Shown here one piece after another: positions 49,576 through 58,245 of a stretch of 64,000 nucleotides of DNA. The notes below the pieces were generated by a model. That model saw nothing but the letters and a program-made list of their open reading frames with translations. It did no database searches and was not told the origin of the DNA. Source of the DNA: Luminiphilus sp. (GTDB lineage: Bacteria; Pseudomonadota; Gammaproteobacteria; Pseudomonadales; Halieaceae). How positions within the stretch are numbered: position 1 is the stretch's first letter; every line of letters starts with the position of its first letter. A program made the translations under genes and the position numbers. The stretch spans positions 24,951 through 88,950 of the forward strand of contig JADHNP010000001.1 in assembly GCA_016779445.1 (NCBI GenBank), in the 5' to 3' direction.

Positions 49576-50652
49576 TTATCGCTGGATAGTGAGGCCGCCA
49601 CGTTCCACGTGGAACAAATTAATGGGGTCCGTACCCCAAGCTCTCTCCAGAGAGGCGCGATCCACTGCCGTCATAATGACCTGTCTCCCGCCTCGCAGCT
49701 GCGCACAAACACTGGCGCAATGTGCCTCATCAAGCTCTGCTGGCAGATCATCGATTAAATATAACGGCGGCATTTTGGATGCCTCCTCAATAATCTGCCC
49801 CTGAGACAGCTTCAACGCCACCAACAACAACTTCATTTGGCCTCGCGACAGCACATCCGATGCAGCGGCACCATCCGCGTTAAACCGCAGGTCTGCGCGA
49901 TGCGGCCCTACCTGCGTAAACCCCTGTGCAGCATCGCTTTGCGCGTTTTTTTCCAATGCCGCCTGCAGCGACTCTCGTCGATCCCAGCCTGCGCGAAACG
50001 CCATCCCCACCTCTGCCAAATTTGGGGAAATAGCGGGAGCAAGCTGCCTCAGCTTTTCGGCATAACGGTCCACCACGCTTCCACGCGCCTGGGTCAACTG
50101 CTCGCCTGCCTGAGCCAACTCGTGGCGCCATGCCTTATCTGAACTCAGTATACCACGGCGCAAGCCGCTATTTCTCTGTCGGAGCAAGTGGGTATAGCGC
50201 CGCCACAGAGCCAAAAACCCCTGTTCCACGTGGAACAACGTGCCATCGAGCAACCGGCGACGCCCCTCTGGAGCGCCGGTGAGGAGCGTCAAACCCTCCG
50301 TATCCATCAAGACCAAAGGGAGCTGCTGAGCCAACGCCGACAGGGAGGGTATTGTCTCGCCATTCACTTTGGCTCGCACCAGGCCGTCGCGGTACTTCTC
50401 TATCCCCATAACAAACGGCCGGCCGCCGCTGCTCCCGCGCCCGACAATGCGACACGAGGTGGCTTCGTGTTGAATCACGGGCTTAGATTGGTGGGTGCGA
50501 AAAGAACGGCCTACACCAAGCAAATGAACCGCCTCTAAAAAACTGGTTTTACCGGAACCGTTAGCGCCAAAGAGTGCGGTCGCGCCACTTGCAAGGCTAA
50601 CCTCTAATTTGGCCAGGTTGCGAACACACTTGATCTCTATATGCTCAAGCAT
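49576..50652 (-). CDS. recF: DNA replication and repair protein RecF
   Basis: SMC-like ATPase that helps load RecA at gaps. Walker A is GANGSGKTSFLE near residue 31, the signature region is LSRGQMKLLLVALKLSQG, Walker B is PLYLIDDLPAELDE. 358 aa. Two parS sites are embedded in its coding sequence, each encoding FHVE. It follows dnaN by 18 bases in the dnaA-dnaN-recF-gyrB order. Confidence 0.97.
   Translation of the reverse strand: MLEHIEIKCVRNLAKLEVSLASGATALFGANGSGKTSFLEAVHLLGVGRSFRTHQSKPVIQHEATSCRIVGRGSSGGRPFVMGIEKYRDGLVRAKVNGETIPSLSALAQQLPLVLMDTEGLTLLTGAPEGRRRLLDGTLFHVEQGFLALWRRYTHLLRQRNSGLRRGILSSDKAWRHELAQAGEQLTQARGSVVDRYAEKLRQLAPAISPNLAEVGMAFRAGWDRRESLQAALEKNAQSDAAQGFTQVGPHRADLRFNADGAAASDVLSRGQMKLLLVALKLSQGQIIEEASKMPPLYLIDDLPAELDEAHCASVCAQLRGGRQVIMTAVDRASLERAWGTDPINLFHVERGGLTIQR
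49601..49616. other. parS-like site (15/16) in the 3' part of recF
   Basis: CGTTCCACGTGGAACA matches the near-universal parS consensus TGTTCCACGTGGAACA in all but its first base. The inner palindrome GTTCCACGTGGAAC is perfect. It lies within the last codons of recF and should bind the ParB encoded at 61563. Confidence 0.85.
50222..50237. other. parS centromere site in the middle of recF
   Basis: TGTTCCACGTGGAACA is a perfect 16-base parS. It is a fully symmetrical palindrome, and it falls in codons for LFHVEQ of RecF. It is about 620 bp from the second site and about 11 kb from parB. Confidence 0.92.
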
Positions 50653-50670
50653 TCAGTTCAAGCAGGCAAT

Positions 50671-51783
50671 TTAAAGGCGCATAGGCATCACAACATAAAG
50701 TCGTTCCGGCTCATCATCAGCGGGGGGCTCGGCGTGCTCTACCAGCGCCGAGCTGGCTTCGTCAGACAAGCACAATCGAACTTGCACCTGGCTTAAGGCC
50801 GACAGCACATCCAACAGATAGCTAACGTTAAAACCGATCTCCATCTCGCCACCGCTATAATCCACAGCCACAACCTCTTCAGCTTGCTCCTGCTCTGGGT
50901 TGTTAGCGGTGATATCAAGATTATTCTCGGACAGCCGCAGCCGAACGCCACGGTACTTCTCATTGGAGAGAATTGCCGTGCGGGTAAATGCCTGCTTTAG
51001 CTCAGCTCGATCGCCTACCACTGACTTGTCGGGATTTTTCGGTATTACGCGCTCATAATCCGGAAACTTGCCGTCAACTAGCTTAGAAGTGAAGGTATAT
51101 TGGGTGGTTGTCGCGCGAATGTGATTAGTGCCAATAGCAAGCGAAATAGAGGCCGCGCCCTCCAATAAACGTGACAACTCCAGCACGCCTTTACGGGGAA
51201 TAATAACGCCTATATCGGCCGCCTCTACCCGTTTTGGTGACGTAGCAAGCGCCAGTCTATGGCCGTCTGTCGCAACAACGCGGAGACGTCCGCCCAGCAA
51301 CTCAAAATAAAGGCCATTGAGATAATAACGGACGTCCTGCTGCGCCATGGCAAACGCGGTACCGTCAATCATTTGCTTAACGAGGGATTGTTCAATTTCT
51401 AAGGTGGTATCACCGGCGCCCGCATCCACCGTAGGAAAATCTGCAGCGGGCAACGTGGATAGGGTAAAACGGCTGCGACCTGCCTTCACGGTGGCCTTCC
51501 CGGCATCCACGGCAAATTCTATATTAGAACCCTCGGGTAAAGACTTGCAAATGTCGACCAGCTTTCGCGCAGGTACCGTCACCTCGCCGTCGACCCCTGG
51601 CGCCTCAATGTCCAGTCGGCCGACGAGCTCTACCTCGAGATCGGTGCCCGTCAAGGACAGCCGTGAGCCCTCAAGAGCAATCAATACGTTGGAGAGAATC
51701 GGCAACGTTTGTCTTCTTTCAACCACTCCCGCCACCAAATTTAAAGGCTTGATCAGCGTGTCTCGGGCAATAGAGAATTTCAT
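50671..51783 (-). CDS. dnaN: DNA polymerase III beta sliding clamp
   Basis: Ring-shaped processivity clamp of the replicase. MKFSIARDTLIKPLNLVAGVVERRQTLPILSNVL at the start and the C-terminal YVVMPMRL are characteristic; three repeated clamp domains fill 370 aa. 64 bases downstream of dnaA and 18 upstream of recF, so probably one operon. Confidence 0.98.
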   Translation of the reverse strand: MKFSIARDTLIKPLNLVAGVVERRQTLPILSNVLIALEGSRLSLTGTDLEVELVGRLDIEAPGVDGEVTVPARKLVDICKSLPEGSNIEFAVDAGKATVKAGRSRFTLSTLPAADFPTVDAGAGDTTLEIEQSLVKQMIDGTAFAMAQQDVRYYLNGLYFELLGGRLRVVATDGHRLALATSPKRVEAADIGVIIPRKGVLELSRLLEGAASISLAIGTNHIRATTTQYTFTSKLVDGKFPDYERVIPKNPDKSVVGDRAELKQAFTRTAILSNEKYRGVRLRLSENNLDITANNPEQEQAEEVVAVDYSGGEMEIGFNVSYLLDVLSALSQVQVRLCLSDEASSALVEHAEPPADDEPERLYVVMPMRL

Positions 51784-51847
51784 ATCAATGAGCTCAGGTT
51801 ATTAGGCAATGATTACGACATTGACGGCGAATTATGACAACGCTTCA

Positions 51848-53239
51848 TCATGTCGTCAGTGATCTAAGCAAGTTTTGGTAATCCTCGCTGATGTCAGAGT
51901 TAATGTCGCGCAACTCCTTTATCTTACGGCATCCGTGAAGCACTGTCGTATGGTCTCGGCCACCAAAAGCATCTCCAATCTCAGGGAGGCTGTGCCGAGT
52001 CAGCTCTTTTGACAACGCCATTGCAACCTGCCGCGGCCTAGCAACGCTCCTGTTGCGTCGTTTTGACATCAAATCAGCTACTTTAATCTTGTAGTACTCG
52101 GCCACCTTCCTCTTTATGTTATCCAGCGAAACCTGCTTGTCCTGCAGCGCCAACAAATCTTTCAGGCTGTCTTTAATCAGCTCAATGTCAAATGGGCGGC
52201 CGGTGAAATTAGCGCTCGCTATCACTCGCTTGAGGGCGCCCTCTAACTCCCTTACGTTAGATCGAATCCGCTGCGCTATGAAAAACGCGGCGTCTGGCGC
52301 TAGCGTAATATGACTTTGTTCCGCTTTCTTCATCAGTATCGCCACCCGCGTTTCGAGATCAGGGGGCTCAACTGCCACCGTCAGCCCCCAGCCAAACCGT
52401 GACTTTAAACGCTCTTCAACCCCCTCAATCTCTCTCGGATAGCGATCGCACGTCAAAATCATTTGCTGACCGCCCTCTAGCAAGGCATTAAAGGTATGAA
52501 AAAACTCTTCTTGAGAGCGATCCTTGTTGGCAAAAAACTGAATGTCATCAATCAAAAGCGCGTCTACTGACCGATAAAATCGCTTGAAATCATTGATAGC
52601 ATTTAATTGCAGGGCTTTAACCATATCCGCCACAAAACGCTCTGAATGCAGGTAAATGATTTTTGCTTCGGGATTTCGGCGCCGCATGGCGTTCCCCACC
52701 GCATGCATCAAATGGGTTTTACCAAGGCCCACACCACCGTAGAGAAACAGCGGGTTATAGGAAGCCCCTGGGTGTTCAGCCACCTGTTGTGACGCAGCCA
52801 GCGCCAGCTGGTTACTTTTTCCTTCAACAAACCGCTCGAAAGTATAACCCTCAACAAGCCTAGATGAGGTTACCAGCGCCCCCGAAGAAGACACGCGTGC
52901 CGGTGGCGTGGCCTGTATGGGCAACGCCGTCGTCTGGGGTGTTCGCTCAGCCGGCATCACAGGCGCTATCGCCCGCGCGCCGTCACCCGCAACGGTTACC
53001 GAGACTTGCGCTGAGGTGGGTGCAACCACATCCATCAAATACCCAGAAATCATGGGCACGTAGCGCTCAACAACGAAATCTCGAATAAAACGATTCGGCG
53101 CTAACAACATTAAACCCGAATCTCTCCACTCCGCCTGCAATGGCCGTATCCAGGTGTTAAATTGTTGTTGCGGAATATCCCCACCCAGTCGATGCAAACA
53201 ATGCTGCCAGGGGTTAGTAAGCGGCTGTGGGGCTGCCAA
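51848..53239 (-). CDS. dnaA: Chromosomal replication initiator DnaA
   Basis: AAA+ initiator that binds DnaA boxes and opens oriC. Domain I begins [25 protein letters not shown]; Walker A is [13 protein letters not shown], Walker [10 protein letters not shown], and domain IV ends with [18 protein letters not shown], the DNA-binding signature. 463 aa. The start is TTG at 53239 with AAAAAGGAG eight bases upstream; no better ATG/GTG fits domain I. DnaA boxes lie upstream, so autoregulation is likely. Confidence 0.98.
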   Translation of the reverse strand: MAAPQPLTNPWQHCLHRLGGDIPQQQFNTWIRPLQAEWRDSGLMLLAPNRFIRDFVVERYVPMISGYLMDVVAPTSAQVSVTVAGDGARAIAPVMPAERTPQTTALPIQATPPARVSSSGALVTSSRLVEGYTFERFVEGKSNQLALAASQQVAEHPGASYNPLFLYGGVGLGKTHLMHAVGNAMRRRNPEAKIIYLHSERFVADMVKALQLNAINDFKRFYRSVDALLIDDIQFFANKDRSQEEFFHTFNALLEGGQQMILTCDRYPREIEGVEERLKSRFGWGLTVAVEPPDLETRVAILMKKAEQSHITLAPDAAFFIAQRIRSNVRELEGALKRVIASANFTGRPFDIELIKDSLKDLLALQDKQVSLDNIKRKVAEYYKIKVADLMSKRRNRSVARPRQVAMALSKELTRHSLPEIGDAFGGRDHTTVLHGCRKIKELRDINSDISEDYQNLLRSLTT

Positions 53240-53732
53240 CGCAATCGCTCCTTTTTAGTTCTACCTTTGTGCTTCTTTTTTTGTTTGAACGGATCGGTCC
53301 CGCCGAACAAGCCTATGAACGCCCCTGGGGTGAGCCGCTTAAAAAGCCAGGCTCCGGATCGCGTCACGGCAACCAGTTATCCACACCGCCACAACGTTAT
53401 CAACATGTTTTTTATGCCTTAATATCAGCACTTTATCGTGTTTTTGAGCGCGTACAGAACAACCCTCCTATTTGCAAGCAAAACTTGCGGCCGGCTGTGC
53501 ATAACCTGTTATTAACTTTGGGTTAACTTGTGGCTTTCAGTGCTGCTCGGTCATTATTGGGAACCCTGCCGAGCCCCTGTTTGTAAGCGCTAGCTAACTT
53601 ACCATCCCCTCAATTTCCGAGCTCCCCACAATCCGCCAACGATCGCCGATCGCCAATGTTGCCGCGACACAACCAGTGGATGATTTAAATATGGTTGCGT
53701 TAACGGCGCACCTAAAACGACATTCATTAATG
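53240..53732. promoter_or_regulatory. dnaA upstream region with DnaA boxes
   Basis: The 613-bp gap between dnaA and rpmH contains two perfect DnaA boxes, TTATCCACA at 53377-53385 and TGTGCATAA (reverse TTATGCACA) at 53496-53504, and a one-mismatch box TTATCAACA at 53397-53405. Four GATC sites occur here. The arrangement fits dnaA autoregulation; it is also where Pseudomonas has oriC, but the base-composition skew does not change here (see the mnmE-mnmG gap). No gene of its own is convincing. Confidence 0.75.
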
Positions 53733-53761
53733 TTGCCAACAACACTCACCACCCCTATAAT
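53733..53761 (+). promoter_or_regulatory. Sigma70-type promoter of rpmH
   Basis: TTGCCA (53733-53738), a 17-base spacer and a perfect TATAAT (53756-53761). It lies about 92 bases before the rpmH ATG on the same strand and is one of the best promoter matches in the window, as expected for a highly expressed ribosomal protein gene. Confidence 0.8.
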
Positions 53762-53852
53762 CCGCGCCCCCGACCGTCAGTAGAACAGACAAGCTGTTTG
53801 GCACGGGGACCACATGTAAGTTTGATACATAAAGTGTAAATAGGTTGATGCC

Positions 53853-53987
53853 ATGAAGCGTACATTCCAGCCCAGTGTCCTGAAGCGAAAGCGAACCCAT
53901 GGTTTTCGCGCTCGAATGGCCACGAAAAACGGTCGGCAGGTGTTAGCGCGGCGAAGGGCTCGCGGTCGTAGCAAGCTCTCGGCTTAA
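53853..53987 (+). CDS. rpmH: 50S ribosomal protein L34
   Basis: Not in the ORF track because it is only 44 codons. The translation [22 protein letters not shown]...GRSKLSA is the classic L34 sequence, strongly basic, part of the large ribosomal subunit. It is first in rpmH-rnpA-yidD-yidC-mnmE and lies downstream of a strong promoter, divergent from dnaA. Confidence 0.99.
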   Translation: MKRTFQPSVLKRKRTHGFRARMATKNGRQVLARRRARGRSKLSA

Positions 53988-54018
53988 GCGACGCCACAAG
54001 GGGCCCCTTAAGTGGCCC

Positions 54019-54381
54019 ATGCCCACGCTTCCATTATCCGCCAAGCTCTCTGAGCGACATCACTACAGCGGCGTTTTCAACGCCCCGCAGATCCGCGTCA
54101 GCACGCGCTCATTTTTAATATTGGCGAAACCCTCCCCAACTAAGCGGTCCAGGATCGGTATCGTCGTTGCCAAAAAACACATCCGCAAAGCCACCCGACG
54201 AAACCGAGTAAAACGCATCATCAGGGAGCACTTTCGGCTCTATCAGCCTTCCGTTTCTCTCGATCTGGTGATTTTGGCCAGAAGCCCTGCAGACCAACTT
54301 TCAAACCCCTTAGTTTGGCGGGATCTGCATCACCTGTGGCTTGCACTGAATAAAAAAGCCTGCACTTTATGCGTTGGCTGA
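54019..54381 (+). CDS. rnpA: Ribonuclease P protein component
   Basis: Protein cofactor of RNase P, which matures tRNA 5' ends. The conserved RRNRVKRIIREHFR (RNR motif) that contacts the RNA is present, with GIVVAKKHIRKA before it. 120 aa. It follows rpmH by 31 bases and overlaps yidD by 13. Confidence 0.97.
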   Translation: MPTLPLSAKLSERHHYSGVFNAPQIRVSTRSFLILAKPSPTKRSRIGIVVAKKHIRKATRRNRVKRIIREHFRLYQPSVSLDLVILARSPADQLSNPLVWRDLHHLWLALNKKACTLCVG

Positions 54382-54635
54382 AGCGCATGGACCAATTACT
54401 GGCAAGGGGTCTATGCCTCCTCATACGCGCCTACCAACTCACGTTGAGCCCTTGGCTCGGGCGATGGTGCCGCTTTTCACCAACTTGTTCACAATACGGG
54501 ATTGACGCACTACAGACCCACGGTACCCTAGCCGGCTGTTGGCTCACTGTTCGCAGGGTCATTCGCTGTAACCCCTGGTGTATCGGCGGATATGACCCCG
54601 TACCGAAACACCACCCATATCGTCAACCAGACTGA
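54369..54635 (+). CDS. yidD: Membrane protein insertion efficiency factor YidD
   Basis: Small membrane-associated protein thought to help YidC-dependent insertion. LIRAYQLTLSPWLGRWCRFSPTCSQYGIDAL is diagnostic, with the conserved cysteines in CRFSPTCSQY and the RCNPWCIGGYDPVP end. 88 aa. Overlaps rnpA, and ends 10 bases before the yidC start. Confidence 0.96.
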   Translation: MRWLKRMDQLLARGLCLLIRAYQLTLSPWLGRWCRFSPTCSQYGIDALQTHGTLAGCWLTVRRVIRCNPWCIGGYDPVPKHHPYRQPD

Positions 54636-54645
54636 GACCGAACAC

Positions 54646-56346
54646 ATGGACATCCCTCGATATGCTTTGATCGCCGCCAGTATCCTGCTGGGTCTTATGC
54701 TGTTGGGAGAGTGGACGCGCTTCACTGCCGATGAACAGGCCTTGATACCTGCGAGCCCCATTGTCGAATCCACCGCGCAGAAAGATAGCCCGACCCTATT
54801 GGGGGACCCCACAACAAGTTTTGATCAATCGCCTCAGGACGACCTGCCCAGCGATGAAGACCTTGCCCAGTCTTCCAGCGCTGACATTTACAACGGCATC
54901 AGCGCACAAGCCAATTCATTGGTAAGGGTCACTACCGATGTTCTCGAAATCATTATTGACCTCGAGGGAGGAGATGTTGTGGGCGCGGCCTTGCGCGATT
55001 ACCCCAAAACCCTCGCTGATCCCTCTGACCCATTTGTGCTCCTTGAAAGAAACGGCCAACGAACCTACGTAGCGCAGTCCGGTCTGGTCGGGCCAGATGG
55101 GATTGATCGCCAAGCGCGTGCGTTGTATCGGACAGACAGGCCCAGTTACGAACTCGCAAGCGGCAACACACTTGACATAGACCTGCATTACCAAAATGAC
55201 GACGGCGCCCTTGCGGTAAAAAAAATATACCGCTTCCAGCGAGGCAGCCATACGATTTTGGTTGACCACGAGATACAAAATTTATCAAGCCGGACCACTA
55301 ACCTCACGCCTTTTGCCCAACTAAAGAGAGATAGTTCATCCGCACCGTCTGACAATAACTCAGGCATGGGTATGCGCCCATTTTTGGGATCAGCGCTGAC
55401 ACACTCTGAACAACGGTTTGAAAAGTTTGATTTTGAAGAAATGGCTGAAAACCCTTTTAAAGCCGATGTGCAAGGCGGCTGGATCGCAATGCTTCAACAC
55501 TACTTTGTCAGCGCATGGGTACCTAGTGCGACCGACACCCATCGATATCGAACCCGCCATACCAACAATGGCTTCAATATTATCGGCTATACGGGACCCG
55601 CACTAACCCTCGCTCCCGGGGAAACGTCTACCGTAACTAACACCCTCTATGTCGGTCCAAAAAACCAATCCGTTTTATCTGATCTGGCGCCTCATCTCGA
55701 CTTGGTTGTTGATTACGGTTGGCTATGGTGGATCGCCCAACCACTCTTTTGGCTCCTCACAACGATCCAGTCGGTTGTCGTGAACTGGGGTATAGCGATT
55801 ATCGTTTTGACGCTGCTTGTCAAACTCGCCTTTTTTCAGCTCTCTGCTGCGGGTTACAAATCTATGGCGAGGATGAGAAAAGTTCAGCCTCGCATCGTGG
55901 CAATTCGGGACGAATATGCTAATGACAAGGCCAAGCAGTCTCAGGCGATGATGGAGCTTTACAAGAAGGAAAAAATTAATCCCTTGGGTGGGTGTTTTCC
56001 CATCCTTGTGCAAATGCCCGTATTTATCGCCTTATATTGGGTGCTGATGGAGTCTGTGGAGTTACGGCAAGCGCCGCTTGCACTTTGGATAAAAGACCTG
56101 TCGGTAATGGATCCATATTTTGTGTTACCCATCCTGATGGGCGCAAGTATGTTTTACATGCAAAAACTTAACCCAGCGCCACCAGACCCCATGCAAGCAA
56201 AAATTATGCAGTGGATGCCCATCGTGTTTACGTTCTTTTTCCTGTGGTTCCCTGCCGGCTTAGTGCTTTATTGGCTCTGCAATAATCTGTTGTCGATGGG
56301 ACAGCAATACATCATCAATCGGCGAATTGAAAACGGCAGTCTTTAA
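54646..56346 (+). CDS. yidC: Membrane protein insertase YidC
   Basis: Inserts and folds inner-membrane proteins, with or without Sec. N-terminal membrane helix (YALIAASILLGLMLLG), large periplasmic domain to about residue 340, then the conserved five-helix core with WGIAIIVLTLLVKLAFFQLS, NPLGGCFPILVQMPVFIALYWVL and the WFPAGLVLYWLCNNLLS end. The track start at 54592 lies in yidD; the ATG at 54646 gives 566 aa. Confidence 0.97.
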   Translation: MDIPRYALIAASILLGLMLLGEWTRFTADEQALIPASPIVESTAQKDSPTLLGDPTTSFDQSPQDDLPSDEDLAQSSSADIYNGISAQANSLVRVTTDVLEIIIDLEGGDVVGAALRDYPKTLADPSDPFVLLERNGQRTYVAQSGLVGPDGIDRQARALYRTDRPSYELASGNTLDIDLHYQNDDGALAVKKIYRFQRGSHTILVDHEIQNLSSRTTNLTPFAQLKRDSSSAPSDNNSGMGMRPFLGSALTHSEQRFEKFDFEEMAENPFKADVQGGWIAMLQHYFVSAWVPSATDTHRYRTRHTNNGFNIIGYTGPALTLAPGETSTVTNTLYVGPKNQSVLSDLAPHLDLVVDYGWLWWIAQPLFWLLTTIQSVVVNWGIAIIVLTLLVKLAFFQLSAAGYKSMARMRKVQPRIVAIRDEYANDKAKQSQAMMELYKKEKINPLGGCFPILVQMPVFIALYWVLMESVELRQAPLALWIKDLSVMDPYFVLPILMGASMFYMQKLNPAPPDPMQAKIMQWMPIVFTFFFLWFPAGLVLYWLCNNLLSMGQQYIINRRIENGSL

Positions 56347-56353
56347 TCCTCAT

Positions 56354-57721
56354 ATGGATCAGCAATCTGAACTGGTCGAAACTGCCGCGCTGGACGGGGA
56401 CACCATTGCCGCTATTGCCACCCCTCCAGGTAAAGGGGGCGTAGCGATCGTGAGGCTATCCGGTCATCATGCTTGGCCCATTACCCGAACCCTTTGTATG
56501 CGGTCAGTGGAACCCCGAACCCCAACGCTCTCTAACTTCGTACATCAAAGCGTCGTTATTGATCAGGGTCTCGTCTTGCTTTTTCAGGGGCCGAACTCTT
56601 TTACCGGCGAAGATGTTGCCGAACTTCATTGCCATGGTGGTGTCGTCATCAGTTCGATGTTGCTCAACGCGTGTCTGGCGCTTGGGGCGCGCATGGCGAG
56701 GCCAGGAGAATTTTCAGAACGGGCTTTTATGAATAACAAGCTTGATCTCGCGCAAGCGGAAGGATTGGCAGACCTCATTGATGCCCCCACCCAACAAGCA
56801 GCCCAGCAAGCATCTGCCTCGCTTAGAGGCGCTTTTTCCGATGCCGTCAACGCTCTCGGTGATGATTTACTCAAGCTCAGAATCTATATCGAAGCTGCCA
56901 TTGATTTCCCAGAAGAAGAAATCGATTTTTTGTCGGATAAAAACATACACCAGAACTTATCAACTGTACTTACTAGACTGGACACCCTTATTAACAATGC
57001 GCGACAAGGCGCACTGATGAGCAAAACCGCGAAAATTGTCCTTACAGGCAAACCTAATGTCGGAAAAAGTAGCCTAATGAATCAGCTTGCTCGTGAACCT
57101 GTTGCCATCGTTACCGCTGTACCTGGTACCACTAGAGATGTTGTGAAACAGATGCTCAATTTAAAAGGCGTAGCATTTGAATTTGCCGACACTGCAGGCA
57201 TTAGGGAAGCAACCGATATCATTGAAAAAGAGGGAATTCAGCGAGCCCGTAGCGAACTGGAAACCGCCAATCTCGTTATTGAAGTAATTGATGACGCAGC
57301 AGATAAAAATACGGAGGACCATTTCGAAGGCGCTGCTCCGGCCATCCGGGTCCTAAATAAAATTGACCTCTCTGAGCGCAAGCCGGGAGAACAACCATCA
57401 GAGGCCATCACTACTATTGGGGTATCAGCAATAACAGGTGCGGGTATTGCTGAGCTTGAAAACGCAATTTTGTCCATTCTGGGATTTTCCAACACTGTAA
57501 CCTCAACACCCTATAGCGCCAGAGAACGCCATGTGGCGATTCTTCAGGCCACCTACGGCCTGCTTCACAAAGGTATTGAACAGTTTCATAAAACTGGTGC
57601 GGGAGAAATTTTGGCAGAAGATCTTCGACACGCTCATGAAACCTTAGGAGAAATAACCGGCGTATTGGGTGCAGACGAGTTGCTAGGAGAAATTTTTTCT
57701 TCTTTTTGCATCGGAAAATGA
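56354..57721 (+). CDS. mnmE: tRNA-modification GTPase MnmE
   Basis: With MnmG it forms the cmnm5U34/mnm5U34 group on tRNA wobble uridines, using methylene-THF. N-terminal folate-binding domain (DTIAAIATPPGKGGVAIVRLSG), a helical domain split by the G domain (G1 GKPNVGKSSLMN, DTAGIRE, NKID), and the C-terminal FCIGK with the conserved cysteine. The ATG at 56354 replaces the track's TTG; 455 aa. Partner mnmG lies beyond the putative origin. Confidence 0.97.
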   Translation: MDQQSELVETAALDGDTIAAIATPPGKGGVAIVRLSGHHAWPITRTLCMRSVEPRTPTLSNFVHQSVVIDQGLVLLFQGPNSFTGEDVAELHCHGGVVISSMLLNACLALGARMARPGEFSERAFMNNKLDLAQAEGLADLIDAPTQQAAQQASASLRGAFSDAVNALGDDLLKLRIYIEAAIDFPEEEIDFLSDKNIHQNLSTVLTRLDTLINNARQGALMSKTAKIVLTGKPNVGKSSLMNQLAREPVAIVTAVPGTTRDVVKQMLNLKGVAFEFADTAGIREATDIIEKEGIQRARSELETANLVIEVIDDAADKNTEDHFEGAAPAIRVLNKIDLSERKPGEQPSEAITTIGVSAITGAGIAELENAILSILGFSNTVTSTPYSARERHVAILQATYGLLHKGIEQFHKTGAGEILAEDLRHAHETLGEITGVLGADELLGEIFSSFCIGK

Positions 57722-58245
57722 CAGGGCGCTATATTTTTAAGGCTGTTTAAAGGTTCAAAACTCGATAAATGTTTAGATAAACATCTTTATTTCTATGCGG
57801 TTAAGTCACTCACAGCCTATGCACACGTCTGGCACATCGTATCAACAGATAAGCGCCTAGCTTCAAACTGCTTGGTAAGCACTGTGCGTAACATCGGGAG
57901 AACCACTATACCCGCCTGTGCATACCTTTATCGCCTCTTGTAGGCACGCTACTGTCCACGGGTTAACCCCAACTAACTCAGGATTTTTAAGTGCGTTTTC
58001 CTAAGCGTTAGATGACATATAAGAAGCTGTTTACATTGATGTTTTTGGACTTATCCTCCAAAACTAGCCCCCCTAATAACAACAGTATTTAAGTACTTTT
58101 CATATATATATTACTTAATATATTGTTGTGTACTACTGTGAAACTGTGACCTTTGGCGGCCATTTACGTCAACTAGACTGGTTCATACTGACCGTTAGCG
58201 CGTTTATACTCCGCTCCCGCTTTTAAAAGTAGTTACGCTACCGCC
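57722..58245. other. Putative chromosomal replication origin (oriC)
   Basis: A 524-bp gap without a gene. Three one-mismatch DnaA boxes: CTATGCACA (57817-57825), TGTGCGTAA (57883-57891) and TGTGCATAC (57917-57925). Around 58089-58128 is a long AT-rich block (CATATATATATTACTTAATA) with the inverted repeat TTAAGTA/TACTTAA (58089-58095, 58112-58118), a likely unwinding element. Another perfect repeat ATGTTTA-GA-TAAACAT sits at 57769-57784. No GATC is seen. GC skew on the + strand changes sign across it (see findings). In E. coli oriC likewise lies next to mnmG. Confidence 0.75.
58182..58210 (+). promoter_or_regulatory. Putative promoter of mnmG
   Basis: TTCATA (58182-58187), a 17-base spacer, and TATACT (58205-58210), four and five matches to the sigma70 hexamers. 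It would start a transcript about 30 bases before the mnmG ATG. In E. coli, gidA transcription beside oriC affects initiation; the same could hold here. Confidence 0.55.

Noticed and set aside
53162-53526. ORFs of 86 and 99 aa (+ strand) in the dnaA-rpmH gap
   Set aside because: Antisense to dnaA's start and across the DnaA boxes, low-complexity translation with no family features.
53240-53852. oriC in the dnaA-rpmH gap as in Pseudomonas
   Set aside because: Perfect DnaA boxes are present, but the + strand stays C-rich to the right of it up to 57.7 kb, so the strand change is not here. Kept as dnaA control region.
53755-53997. ORFs of 80 and 65 aa on the - strand over rpmH
   Set aside because: Shadows of rpmH, whose L34 sequence is unmistakable.
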